From the NCBI GenBank assembly GCA_014904845.1, contig MU119276.1:124001-188000 (forward strand): a DNA stretch of 64,000 nucleotides, read 5' to 3'. Positions 39,497 through 51,275 of this stretch are shown piece by piece (position 1 is the first letter of the stretch; every line of letters starts with the position of its first letter). The DNA is from Acephala macrosclerotiorum (lineage: Eukaryota > Ascomycota > Leotiomycetes > Helotiales > Mollisiaceae). Both the position numbers and the translations under genes were made by a program. The notes under the pieces are model-generated. The model was given only the letters and a program-made list of their open reading frames with translations, was not told the origin of the DNA and did no database searches.

Positions 39497-40903
39497 AAAG
39501 TATTATAAGTGGTTTTTTTGATACAAATTTAAAATTTTAATATAACTTACATAAATGTTAATTCATAAAACACGTCAAAAGAGCTATACAAAGTCCGAAA
39601 AGCATGTGGAAACTAGCAAAGTGGGCGAGAAACCGGGAGGGGGTGGCAGCGACAACGACTCCGGTATTGCAGGACTCTACAATAGGCACCGAATACACAG
39701 AAGCGCAAGACGAGGCGCGCCTCCTTAAAAACTACCTTCTTTCCAACCACTCCGGAACTAGAACTTTAGACATAGACGGGGCCGAGCACCAAACCCAGAT
39801 CCCCTTCCTAAACACTACAGAGGAAGAGACCTCCTGGGATGTCGGCTCTGATTCATTTTGTAACTTCTGTTCTTGACTCTAGAATACAATGCTCTGGAGT
39901 GTAAACGGCCCCATAATTTGAGTGAAACTGCATTCGAACAGGGACAGATCGTTGGGCAGCTCGCGTTCGGCTGGCATCCCAACCCCAATGTTGTAGGGGT
40001 TCTCGAACCATTTATATTGAACAGGACGAGTCAATATAGGACAGTTATAATCTGCTAAAATAAAATAAAACTCACGGAAATGCGACCTCTGTCGATTCTC
40101 AACTCCTCCGCAGTGGGTTGACTGGAACAGTGGGTAGCACTGAAAGTCAAAAGTCTATATGGCATAGTTCCTAGTGCCATTGCGTCCAAGTGTTGCGAGA
40201 GTATTGCGCGACTGTTAGCGGATGTTGAAACCGGCGTCGAGAGCAAGTTCACCGTTAGATAATGTTGAGTGGAGGTAGATGCTGCTGGGATGGGCGGCGA
40301 TGAGCTCGGGGGTTATTGGGTTTGAGCGAAAATGAAGCAAGAGGATAACGCTCTGGACGAGGCGTGTTAAGTAAAGGATACAGTAAAGGTCGAGATGAGA
40401 GAAGGTGAATAAGAGAGGACAAAAAGTAGATTGTATTGAAGTCACTTGCAAAACCGGCTTCCCCTTTGTGCGCAGCTGCTGGGAACTCTGAACTCGTTTA
40501 TGACCAGGGTCCTCGGCCAACCAACTAAATGTGGTTGGGCGCAAATGTGCTTAACCATGCCACTTGAAGAAGTTGTCCTTTTCAAAAGCTTCGAATACGT
40601 ACGAGAATTAGTCTCTTGATCATATTCGCACTGTAGTATCTCATTTTCAGTGCCATGGCCCGAACCTCCCTCTCCCTGCTGCGAACCACCCCCCAAAACA
40701 TCATACTGCTCCTGTGCCCATACATCTCCTATTGAGTTGTCTGCGTCTCCATTCCTAGAATGGGCGGTCTATTTCCTACTGATGCGAAGGACATAGTTCC
40801 TGTATCAATCTTGTACTGGAGTTTAAACGATGAGGTCGACGGGCAGCGAGATATTTCACGGTTGATGATCAGATACCCATGCTAGAATAATTTGTAATGG
40901 CTT
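39497..40903. other. 1.4 kb with only short unassigned frames
   Basis: A 90-codon frame at 39604-39876 (MWKLAKWARNREGVA...) is followed in another frame by about 60 codons at 39873-40058. Neither shows a domain I know; they could be a remnant of one gene. The rest has no coding signal. Confidence 0.3.
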
Positions 40904-41137
40904 TTAGCTTCTTTCCAGTCGTCTCATAGCTCTCACATTAAATTTCGCAAGCGCCTGGACTAGCTGAGGGGTGGCTACGATCCCGTCGCCGCGCTGGTTG
41001 AGGAGCAGTGCCATCACCTCCTTGCCACTACTCCGGTTCCCAGCTGCTGTCTTGACCACCTCTTCAATTGAAGTCATCGCAGACATCGTTTCATTCTGCT
41101 TTGTTATCAAGGCTGAGCCGCTTCTAGGTCGAGACAC
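40904..41137 (-). pseudogene. Detached repeat unit of a NACHT-receptor repeat domain
   Basis: A 77-codon frame contains IEEVVKTAAGNRSSGKEVM followed by ALLLNQRGDGIVATPQLVQAL. The same kind of unit, in degenerate form ([17 protein letters not shown]), sits after the ankyrin repeats in the adjacent receptor gene. Units of the form 'VVxxAAGNxxSGKEVMxLLLxxRGD' are common as tandem repeats in fungal STAND proteins. This copy lies just downstream of the receptor's stop codon on the same strand, so it looks like a leftover of an earlier, longer repeat array. Confidence 0.5.
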
Positions 41138-41148
41138 CTTGACCCTTG

Positions 41149-44100
41149 TTAATAGTAATAAATATTCTCAACAGCGGGGCCAGCCTCAGCAGCTCTCGGC
41201 GCACATTCAGGGCACTCAATCCACTCCCCGACACCGTTATCCACCCACCCGGGATATTCTCGACAAGTCCCACACTCATAACTCCCCAGCTGCTCAACAG
41301 CAGTTGAAGCAACGGTAACCGCCGCCGAGCTCGCAGTCGCATACCCCGGCTCCTCATCAGCCTCCACTGGTACAGTCCTCTGACGCCGCTGCTGCTTCAA
41401 CCTCGCATCAACACGTTCCTGCTCGCACGACACCTTGCAATCAGAACACTCCCACCCGTTCTCATTGACCTGTCGTCTGATCAAACAACTTGCACATCGC
41501 CACCAACGAGAAGAGATCTTGCGCTCAGCTAGCCATGCTTTTTGAACAGCAGCCCATTGTTCTCTAGCCATCTTCTTCTCGCCCTTAGCACACCCGATAT
41601 CCTCCTTATGATAATCGCGGAGGTGATCACGGTAGTGATCTTTGCGGGCAAAAGGTTCGTGGAATCGTCCGCATTTGGAATAATCGCAGCGGAAAGAGTC
41701 TTTCCGGTCTGGGGATGCATGGACGTTCTTGTAATGGCGTTCGAGGTCGGCAGGCCTAGTAAAAACTGTTTGTTTGCCCGTGCAGCCCCCAGGGTATTGG
41801 CACGGATATGCGCCTTTCTTTATTTCTCTGCAACGTTGATTAGCGTTAGTTTATTTGGTCGAGGAGAGTGTCATACTTTGGATAGTCCAGGAAAACACGA
41901 CGTGGTGTTTGATATGTGGGGTCATACCCGTCCTGCAGTTCAAAATATGGATCCTTTTGCTTTGCAACTACGAATTTGTACAGATTCAAAAGTTGACTAT
42001 GTGGGCTCCATCCCAAGCTGGTTGCAGTTGGCCTAGTATCTCTAGTGGCAGCTGGCTCAGGGCAGAAAGATGGTGAAAAAACTAGGGCCTGGAGCGGTAA
42101 CATCACTTTATCGTTGCTGCTCTCGATTCCAGCTGCTGCCTTAGCTACCCCTTCCGTGATCGTGATATCGACCTTGTTTGTCTCGAGCAGCAGCTTGATG
42201 ACGGCCTCGTGCTTGTTCTCAGCCGCCCACCACAGCGGCGTCCAACCGTCTCCATCCTTCGAGTCGGCCTCGACCTTGCCTGTCTCGAGCAGCAGCTTGA
42301 CGACGGCCTCGTGCCCTCTCGCTGCCGCCCATGATAGCGGCGTCCGTTTGTGGCTATCTATTGGATCCGGATTACTCCCACTTGCGAGCAGAACGCTTGC
42401 TATTCTCCCCAGACCGAAGTATGCGGCTAAGTGTAACCCCGTTATATGCCTTGGAAATTGTTGACTGTAACCTGAAGAGGAGCGCCCCACTGCCATTAGT
42501 GCTTGGGCTGACGCCTCGATTTTGGCTTCGCTGGTGAGAAAATACATAATCCTTTCGCTTGATGATGATGAAAATTCGTGAGCATGATGTCCCCAGTTCT
42601 GAGCAGCATATCTATAAAGCTGATTTAACTGTAGTCGGCCTTCGAACTCTTCGTCAGTAATAGAACATCCACTTCCAAAAGTGCTGAACGAAAGATATGT
42701 AACGCAAATATTAGTGATATAATCCTCCGCATTCGGAAACCATTGGCTCTGCGTTCGTTCGAAGTATTCTTGTATTGTATAATGGACGAAGCGGACGATT
42801 TGGCTTTTTTCATCAATAGTGACCAGCCCAGCACACACAGAGAGCGTATCATCAATCTCTCGGAAGTTGTCTTTATCAAGCTCAAGATCGCTAGTTTCGA
42901 CTGCAAGGGCGTGCTGAAGCTCTGTTGTAATAAGCGGCCTCCTGGCGCAGGTGATCCAAGATAGAACATTCACTGCAAGCAGTTGAAGCCCTGGTTTTTG
43001 CTCTATAATTCTCTTCATATCCGACTCATATGCTCGAGTTAAAGCGTCTAATTTCTCATCTCCGCCCGATCCTTGAGGTCGCCTCGAGAGCTGTTTTAAT
43101 GCATTTCTTATAGCATTCGGCGTAGTTGTATCCTCAAGCGAGCTAAGATAAAGCTGCGCCAAGAGAAACCTAGATAGAAGTCAGCAAGTATACCTCGTTT
43201 CCGCGTTAGTTCAATATATACATTCCGTCAACGGCCCTTGTGATTTCGTTCATAATCTCTTCTTGCAGCTGTGGCAGGCGTAAAACGAACGCTGGGAGAT
43301 GCGACATGCGACTGCCAAGATATCTGCGAACATCATCATCGCTAGCAAGGATTTCACGTGAAAGATATCCCTTGAACTTCCTCTCAATATCCGGGATTGG
43401 CCGCGAGGTTGCTAAAAAGTTTACTTTAGTCTTAGCCTGGAGGCTAAAGATCTCTGATAGGAATTTCGCTCGGCATCTATCTGATACTTGGCATTCATCA
43501 AGTGCATCGACAATAATAAAGACCCTCGAATATATAGAAGCCACTGAGTGGAGAGCTTTCGAGATTTCATCAAGTGATGGTCGCGTGTCTTCCTTCTTGT
43601 GATAGTAATAGAGAGCTTTTACACTGTCTGGTAAGGGGGACTGTTTCTGGCTTAGCTGTTGAAGTAGACTCGCAAGTAAGTCTTTAGCCTTTTGTTCACC
43701 GCGCTGCCGGAAGTTACAATAGAGGTACGCAATACCAATGCTCGGTTCTGCATTGAATAGTGCATTAAGGTCGTCGACGACAATAGATGTAAGAATTGTC
43801 TTCCCCGCCCCAGGTATCCCTGGACAGAACAACGTCTGCTTGTTAGTATTCAGCCATGTCTGGTACTCTTCTGAGTCCAGGAACCATTGACCAGTTCCCG
43901 GTTGCCGCCTCCTAATATATTCAGTCTGCTGAGGAGCGTAGTCGATTGGCGTGAGCCAGTTGAGGATCTCAAGGCGTTCTTGTCTATCCAACTTCGGCAT
44001 CATCGTTTCGAGATTTGCTCCAGTTCTGGATGCATTATCAAGACCTACATCTATTATTAGAAGCTCGTTAGCACTTTGACACAGAGGCTTGGGAATGAAA

Positions 44101-46773
44101 TTAATTACCTTGTGATAATTCGTCTGATCGTAAGAAAGCTTCGCTCTTGGAATCTGCACTTGTTTGTAATCCCTGGAGATAACGAGCCGTAAACCCTGAC
44201 AGCGTAGGGTCCTTCGAGTGATCACCTGGGTATGGGTGTGGTATTTTATCCCAAACGCGTTTCCAGTAATGGTTTCTGGTGGGACTTAGTTCTGCAATCG
44301 GCCCCCAAGTCGCCCAATGTTCCTCCCAAGCTCGGTAGTCGTCCTCTTTTGAGCCACCGTGTTTTGATAATATCGCTATACTATCGCCATCGTGAAGTTC
44401 CTTTTCCTCGTTAGGTTCATTGTCGTCACTTTCTGGTACGTCATCGTCGATATCTGCACCGGTGAGTTCTTCAACTAGATTGTTGAGTGAAGGGAAGAAG
44501 CCAGCTAATAGATCTTTCTCAAAATCCTTGGCAATTAACTCAAGAGCAGGAGTATAACTCGACAGCTTCTGGAATATACTTTGCAAACTCCCACCTGAGG
44601 CTTGCATTCCCTCCCAAGCCTCTCTGCTAAGACTTCCGAGGGACTCGAATTTGTTTATCAGTCTCTCGAGTTGAAGGAACAGCCCTTTGAGCTCCCGTTG
44701 GCAGAGACCTAGTTTGACCAACACCCTCTGAAGAGTAATTGACTTCGGTCCTCTGTTCTTCCCTGAGGCCATGTTGTCTCGCTCGCTCTTCATCTGATCG
44801 ACCCATGAAAATACCAGTGGCGATTCCTGCTCGCCATCGCTTCCTATCTCAGTAAGTCTGTTTTGAAGAGCTTCAAGCGCGTTTCGAAATGTGTAGACTA
44901 GATTTAGAATAGCAATTAGCGTCAGCTTTTTACGGCTCGCTGGCTGCTGCAATTCGTTGTATCTCACTTACCTTGAAAGGAGACCTCCTCGAATCTAGCA
45001 CCTGCACGACTGCCTAGAAGAGTTTGAATATGTCAGTGACAGGCCAATAATAAAACAGGAGCGTCTTACAAGCTTCTAATACTCTTTGTACACTTTGGCG
45101 GAGATCGTTAAATTCTGCAGTATGTGATTGAAAAGTGACTGGGCTCCTTCTATTGACCCTAAGGTCATCTTCGTTGAAGATAGATACTCGAGATGCCGAA
45201 GAGTGGGAGGCTCGCTCTACATCGTCATTCAGTCCAACAAAAGGAATCATCGCAAGAGATCTTAGATGGTTTGCTATGTGGTTGCGTAACACATCAACGT
45301 TAGCCGACTCAGGGCTGTCATCGCACAAGGGACAGATTGGCAAGGATTCGGTCCGAGAAAGACGAACAACACTTGATTGGGCCAGGATTTTAAGTTCCGA
45401 CTCGTTGAGAGTGCCCTCGTGTTCACAATTTGTATGCTCCAGGAAATCAACGTCTGAATCGAAGGGCACATCTTCAGGATGCAAGGTGCAAACCCACTGA
45501 CGTGCAGAATGTTGTTGCTGCATGTGGTCAACCCAGCTGCCTGTCGTCGGATACAGGGTATAAGGTATCCTGCAGTCTTCGATGATACAGATATATGGCA
45601 AAATGTCTTTGAGGGCATGCTGCCTGATGAAGAGTTAGCATACTCATGACAGATTCGACACATATAGCCTTACTTCCATTTATCCCCAAACGCCTTTTCT
45701 ATGGGTTGAATGATAAAACAGATCGGACACTCGAATTCTTTTGCTCCATAACGTAGGTTCTTCGGCGGAGGAGGAATCCATAAGTCAGGGGAATGATTCT
45801 GCATTGCACTACCGACCGAGGAAGTTTTTGCGGAGAACGTCTGCGGTAATCGACTTCTGCTGACAACCGAAGCACTTTTTTGTGAAGCTGTCCCCATATT
45901 TGCCTTCTTTAACGTCTGAGCTCGAGTTGGCATGCTTTTGGACCTTGAAGATGTGGCATTTGGGAGTAGAACCGAGACATTTTCATCAATTGGTGGTGCG
46001 GATGCTTCCTGTTTCTCAGGCGCCAGCTTGCTCACCTCAAACCCACGGTCTTGTTTCTGTGATTGAGAGTATGATAGATATCTTTGCCGTAGACTGATTG
46101 TTTCTACCAGACGGTTGCGAAGTTTTTGGCTGGCATGAGGATGGCGAGCATTGGTCAGGATGCGAATACCTTCTTTGAATTCTTTGGTGACATTAACTTC
46201 TTTGCCATCCTCTAAGCGAATGACTTCCTGAAAATTGGCAGCTTTCAGATATCTATTTCGAATTGAAGCCTTGCGAATAAAAGCAGTCAGTCGGAACAAT
46301 TGATCCAAGGTTTCTTCAATTGCATATCTCGACACTTCTAATGAAGTCCGATGACGCTCCAAAGACTTGAACGTGATTGAAGTAGACGAGTCTGAGGTAG
46401 ACGATGACGATGATAGTGGCCTCTCTGGTGCAACAATAGGGGAAGGGATGATGCGGCGTGTGTCGTTGGAGGGTTCTAGTAAAGCTGATGTGACAAAAAT
46501 CTCAGTGAATGTTTTTAGCCAGCGTTAACTGGACCACTCACCAGTGATATGTCGATCCAAGACCTCAAGCGTATTGACCATCATCCGTTGAAGATCCCCC
46601 AGATCTCTCAACCTCCAATCCATGAACGCATGTCCAGGCGTAAGAATGCTACTGTTAGCTGCCCATGTATTGAAGCGGAACAACTGATCCTCTCCCCACT
46701 CGTCTTTTTTCGACGCAGCCGAGAGCAATTTGAGCTTTTGCAGACAAGCTGTAGCATGAACGTAGAGTTGCAT
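41149..46773 (-). CDS. NACHT-ankyrin receptor (fungal NLR/STAND protein) with zinc-finger domains at both ends
   Basis: Eight exons join in frame to 1,740 residues: 46542-46773, 45674-46484, 45070-45623, 44972-45013, 44109-44897, 43222-44044, 41877-43169 and 41149-41827. Residues 1-77 match the N-terminus of a fungal C2H2 family ([23 protein letters not shown]). About 325-450 hold cysteine/histidine pairs ([24 protein letters not shown]). The NACHT core follows: Walker A GIPGAGKT near 886, Walker [12 protein letters not shown] near 975 and [12 protein letters not shown] winged-helix-like part follows ([12 protein letters not shown]). Ankyrin repeats lie near 1320-1420 ([20 protein letters not shown]). 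The end, from 1515, has C2H2 fingers ([29 protein letters not shown]) and a zinc ribbon. Such receptors trigger cell death in self/non-self recognition. The start at 46773 is chosen by homology; the frame is open to an ATG at 47106. Confidence 0.8.
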
Positions 46774-47312
46774 AGGGGCAGCCAGCTCGAGCACACCAAC
46801 GCCATGGCTTGGCAAGACACCGCATGAATTGTGGAGCAGGCTGTAGAGTATCCCAGTCCGAGTTGGGGATTTTGAGCTTTGTGGTGGAAAATGAAGCAGG
46901 ATCCTGCCTCCTTTGAGATGAGATGTGTTGATTCTCCAGAAGTTATCAGTCAAGAGAAGTCGAGTAAGGCTCGATCCGAGTTTGCCTGAGCCTAACCCTC
47001 GACTTCGAGCCGAGCGGAGGTGGTTGAGCTGAGCTGGCATCTCATCCCGCATCTGCGCCCCACATATGCAGCTTGCCCTTCCAACTATGATTGGCCGGCC
47101 ATACATAATACACTACCTAGGTCGACCAATTCCTCATCACGAACCGACCCACCCACTGAGCCTGGTGAACAGCAAAAGGCAGACCATCCACCCACCAATG
47201 CGTCAACACGTTCCCGCATCGTCGTCGTCTTTGCCGTCGTGATGAAGCTTGAAGCTTGACTGAGATCAAAAGTCCCATCGCCGTGTCGCATGCTTGCACC
47301 GCCACCGGAGAG
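46774..47312. promoter_or_regulatory. Divergent region between the NLR gene and the protease gene
   Basis: About 540 bp between my two chosen start codons; only about 200 bp if the NLR begins at 47106. The NLR frame stays open through 47106, so part of this may be coding. A shared control region is possible. Confidence 0.4.
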
Positions 47313-50300
47313 ATGTTGTCTGAGGATAGTAGTAGGCCGTTCGTCGAGCTGAAAGCCGTCGCGGATTTTCTGGCGGAGATCGCCAGCTTCCATCTGCAGG
47401 TAGCCGACTGGCAACCATCACAACCGCAGCGTCCACTATCACGCGCCGATATTAGTCCGCTCCTTCTCCACAAGGCACAGGCCCGATTCTACGAGATATT
47501 GACGCTGCAATTGGCTTTTCTTGCTCAGCATCTAGCTGCTGTACAGTTTGACGATTTGCAAGATGATGTCCTCGAGAGCCTTAAGAAGATTTGGGAGAAG
47601 ATCGATAAACTCATATCCCCGCAAGTAGTCATAGAAATTTGGGGGAGAGCCGGATTCGTAGGTGACTCTCGAAGGCCTGGTCTTCTTACCGCTGACGTAG
47701 AATGTACTTCTTAGGATACTTCAGTCTTAGAATCTTACAAATTCTCAAATTTAGGTACAGTAACGCGTCATGAGTCTGAGCTACTTAAGCGAAACGCGCC
47801 TAAAACGCGTGAATCGCGATTTAATCACTTTCAAAAAAAAAAACTATATTCTAGCTTATAAAATCTTTCATCTTTTCGGTGCAAGATACTCTCGAACATA
47901 AGAAATTTTTCTGTCTCTTTGAATTTTGTTTTATAATAAATGTTCTCGAGTAATAATTGTTTTAAAATGCTAAAGCGCGAGCGACTAGATTTTACACGTT
48001 AAATTGGTCGTTTTTCAGTTATTTTAGACACTTCTTATTCGACCGCTCGGCATGCGAGCGCTATACCCACGGCCTAGAATCCCTTTAGAGACGAGAAATA
48101 ACTCTTTAAAGCCTGTTTAGCGATGCAATTATTATATTTACACATGTTGTGGTTCTAAAGATATTAGTCCTAGAAAAGGAGGCAAAATGGCCATTTTTGG
48201 TGGGGTTTTCGCTTATGGCTCAGACTCTTGACGTGGCACTGTATGTAGGCTTTGCGAGTGTTTGCTCCACAATCTGAGAGATCAATTTCTCAAAGACGAC
48301 GAGAACCTCATCTTTCTGCCTACTTACAAGAAGACGCCATCTTTGGCCACCTACCTGAAGCGATTCAATGACAAGATGGAGGGGAAATCGTTGATTGACC
48401 CTGAGATCGAGCTAAATTATGAGAATTGGTCTCCAAAGTTCTTCGATAACAAGCTGCATCGCGGACTTCACAGAGTCCGCGACCTAGCTTGCAAACTTCA
48501 TACTACCCTGCACCGTCACTGGCCTTGCAAATGTGGAAGTACTCACTCCGAGACAATCGGAGAATATTCAGAGGCAAAACTTCGCCTAGGCCCTAATTGG
48601 AACTCTGGCAAAGAATTCCAGGGGATGTTTGAATTGTTCTTATGTGGTGAATGGGGGAAGCAAGAATGTCAAATATGTATGATAGAGTGAGTAGAATGGT
48701 CCACGGCAAGATTCTGAAACTCACCCTCTCTGCTAGACAAAATCCCGTTGAACCGATGGAAGTCTGTCAATTGGTAGCTGCCGAAGAAATGAGCAGATTT
48801 TTGAACTTAGCCCTTGACCACAAGGGAAAAATCTAGGACCAGGAGCCTAGTTTGAGCCGAAAGCTTGATGTAGACCCCAAACATCTTATCGAGATGAATC
48901 TACAAGAAATGCTAGAGGCACTTCCATACGTGGGTTTGAAAAAGAAACGAGTTCTGGCCCTTATCTTAGCGAGTTCCCTCCTACATCTCTATCACAGTCT
49001 TTGGCTCAAACCAACATGGAGCATGGATAACATAACATTTTTTTGTTATTATGAAGGAAACGATTTGCGTTTCGATCCCAGTCAACCGTACCACTCTACG
49101 AAGTTTGGGGATTCAGGGGAAGCCCCTATAAATGGACGCAAACGGCGTATGTTGCACAAATACTCAAGCCTCTTAACATTAGCTCGAGTTCTATTAGAAA
49201 TCGAGCTTTCGGATCGCATTAAGTACATCAAGGAGCAATCGAAGTTCCAAGCTTACCTAAATAGCGTGGATCCAAACACCAATAAATTGATCGTCGAGTG
49301 CCTGATGGCCGAGTACAGAAAGCATCGATATGCCAATTCCCTCTATATCAAGGCGATTGAGAAATGCTTCGAACCGGACTTCCTTCTTGGATTTGAAAAC
49401 TCGCCAAATCCGTACGTAGAAAGGGATATCATGAGAGCCATCTACGTCAATGTTATTGGTCCGCTTGAACAAGAGCTTTTGGAAGATTTCTCACAAAAAG
49501 GGGAGCGACTGAGTCGGGAGCACCTCAATGGCTTGTGATCCGACAAACATATGGATCAAATTTGCGGTTGGAAGCCCCCAGGTCGCCAAACGTCTGTGAC
49601 TCCTTTCATCGCTTCCGAAAACCTCAAATCCAACAAACTCAAGCAAGTTCGCTTCGATGACGGCCTTAAAGTCATACAAGAGGAGGTACAGAAACCTGGG
49701 CACACCGAGACTTTGCCACCGACGACGAGAGCACTACGATGGCAGGTGTATTTGATTCTGATACTGCAAAGGCTTCCGAAGATAGCATGTGAGTGACACA
49801 GGCTTACCTTATGAGATATGGCTTACTAACCAGCAGCAGAAAATGGACAGATAATTGGTTCACCGACCCAATCAAAGCTCAAACGTTGGTAGATAAGGGT
49901 TGCTGCAAGAGAGGATCACTGCCTCTACAGCCGAAAAGTGTTTTGTCTTCGAGACCTTGGCTTGAGCCGGCTGTGATGGGTGCTACGATGGATTCAAATA
50001 GGTAACCACTCTTTTCGATGAATCTGGCATGATCTAATTATCTCTCAGCAAGAAATCTGACACTTCATGGTGGAAAGCGTTTGAGCAAACTAGTAGCTAC
50101 ATGGAAAAGTTAAGAAGAGGGCTTCCCGAAGGGCAACACCCAAGAAGAGTGAAAGTGGCAATTCTTGATACTGGAATTGACTGGGAGGATCCTCTGCTCC
50201 GGAAAGCTCGAGATTATCTTCCAGAAGGCGCAGACATTGACTTCAAAGACTTCGTGGGGAATTCGGAAACCCCTGTAGATTCGAGTGGCCACGGAACTCG

Positions 50301-51108
50301 CGTTGCATATTTTCTGCTTCAAATCACCCAAAACGTAGATCTCTGGATCGCACGTGTCTTCGAGCATGACGAAGGAACAAACGATTCTCCCGAAATGGTA
50401 ACAAAGTTGCGTCATTAACCCTCAAATTGTGATTTGAGACTTATAGATTTATTGGCAATCGAGAGGGCCATTGAAGAGAATGTCGATATTATCTCGATAT
50501 CATTGGGATTTGAAAAAGACATTCCCGAAATAGAGACGGCCATCACGGCTGCCTATTCGAAAGGGATCTTAATCTTTGCAGCCGCGTCAAACGACAGACA
50601 GCGTAGCATTGATTTCCCGATCAGCTTTCCGGCCAGACTTAAACATCGTGTCTTCTGTATTAATGCTCATCCCTCAGCTACAGGCCTAGAGTGGTCAACC
50701 TTCAATCCTCCCGTTTTGGATGGAAGGGACAACTTTTGTATCATTGGTGAGGATCTCCCGGGTCCCGGTCCCGTGCGACATGATGACACTGGAGTTAGAG
50801 TAGAGACGGTTGAACTATTCAAAGGCACTTCATATGCGACACCGATAGCTGTTGGTATTGCTGCCTTAATCTTGGAGTATTGTCGATTATCTGTGTTCGT
50901 GGAAGACCAGAGAAAAATAAAGAGGGAATCGGAATGCTTGAGGAAGTATGAACATATGAGGGCTGTTTTCAAAATCATGTGCTCTCCGGGGTATCGGCGT
51001 GATCGTCCGAACATTCTCATGCCTTGGAAGCTGTTGAGGGACAGAAGTGACGGACATCTTAGCCCATGGACGTTTATCGACGTCGCCATAGCAGGGAAAG
51101 ACAATTGA
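47313..51108 (+). pseudogene. DUF7580-subtilisin-like (S8) serine protease gene, inactivated
   Basis: The order of domains is clear. A helical N-terminal part (47313 to about 47695) is followed by DUF7580 (48250-49536), recognised by WPCKCGSTHS and by KKKRVLALILASSLLHLYH. A linker follows, then the S8 peptidase (about 50040-51108). All three catalytic segments are readable: Asp in ILDTGID, His in SSGHGTRVA and Ser in KGTSYATPIA. Lesions by eye: a MITE in the first intron or exon (47758-48241); a frame change near 48690; TAG at 48834; TGA at 49536; a frame change near 49700; and a junction near 50398-50446 that leaves a stop or a one-base shift. Some of these could be mispredicted introns, but not all. 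Divergent from the NLR and tail to tail with the gasdermin-like gene. Confidence 0.65.
47758..48241. mobile_element. MITE with terminal inverted repeats and TA target duplication (Tc1/mariner type)
   Basis: 484 bp flanked on both sides by TA (47756-47757 and 48242-48243). Left end CAGTAACGCGTCATGAGTCT and right end, reversed, CAGTGCCACGTCAAGAGTCT. The similarity continues as GAGC..AAGCGAAA. Ends starting CAGT next to TA fit Tc1/mariner-like elements. There is no open frame of note and the interior is AT-rich. It sits inside the protease gene. Confidence 0.8.
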
Positions 51109-51275
51109 CATACTATGTAGAAACTAGCAGCTATCAACTGGAGCGAAGCTAGGTTTCATCTGGAAAAGAGAGAGGGAGAGAGGCTACTCGTAAGCAAGTG
51201 AGATTTTCGGAACACAGATGAAAATATTGCGTTTTACTCGATGGTCCTTTCAATCCTGGGAATTTACCCCTAGCC

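Noticed and set aside
48640..48685. Possible 41-nt intron that would repair the frame change in the protease gene
   Set aside because: It is shorter than other introns here and would remove residues that look like conserved DUF7580 sequence; kept only as an alternative.
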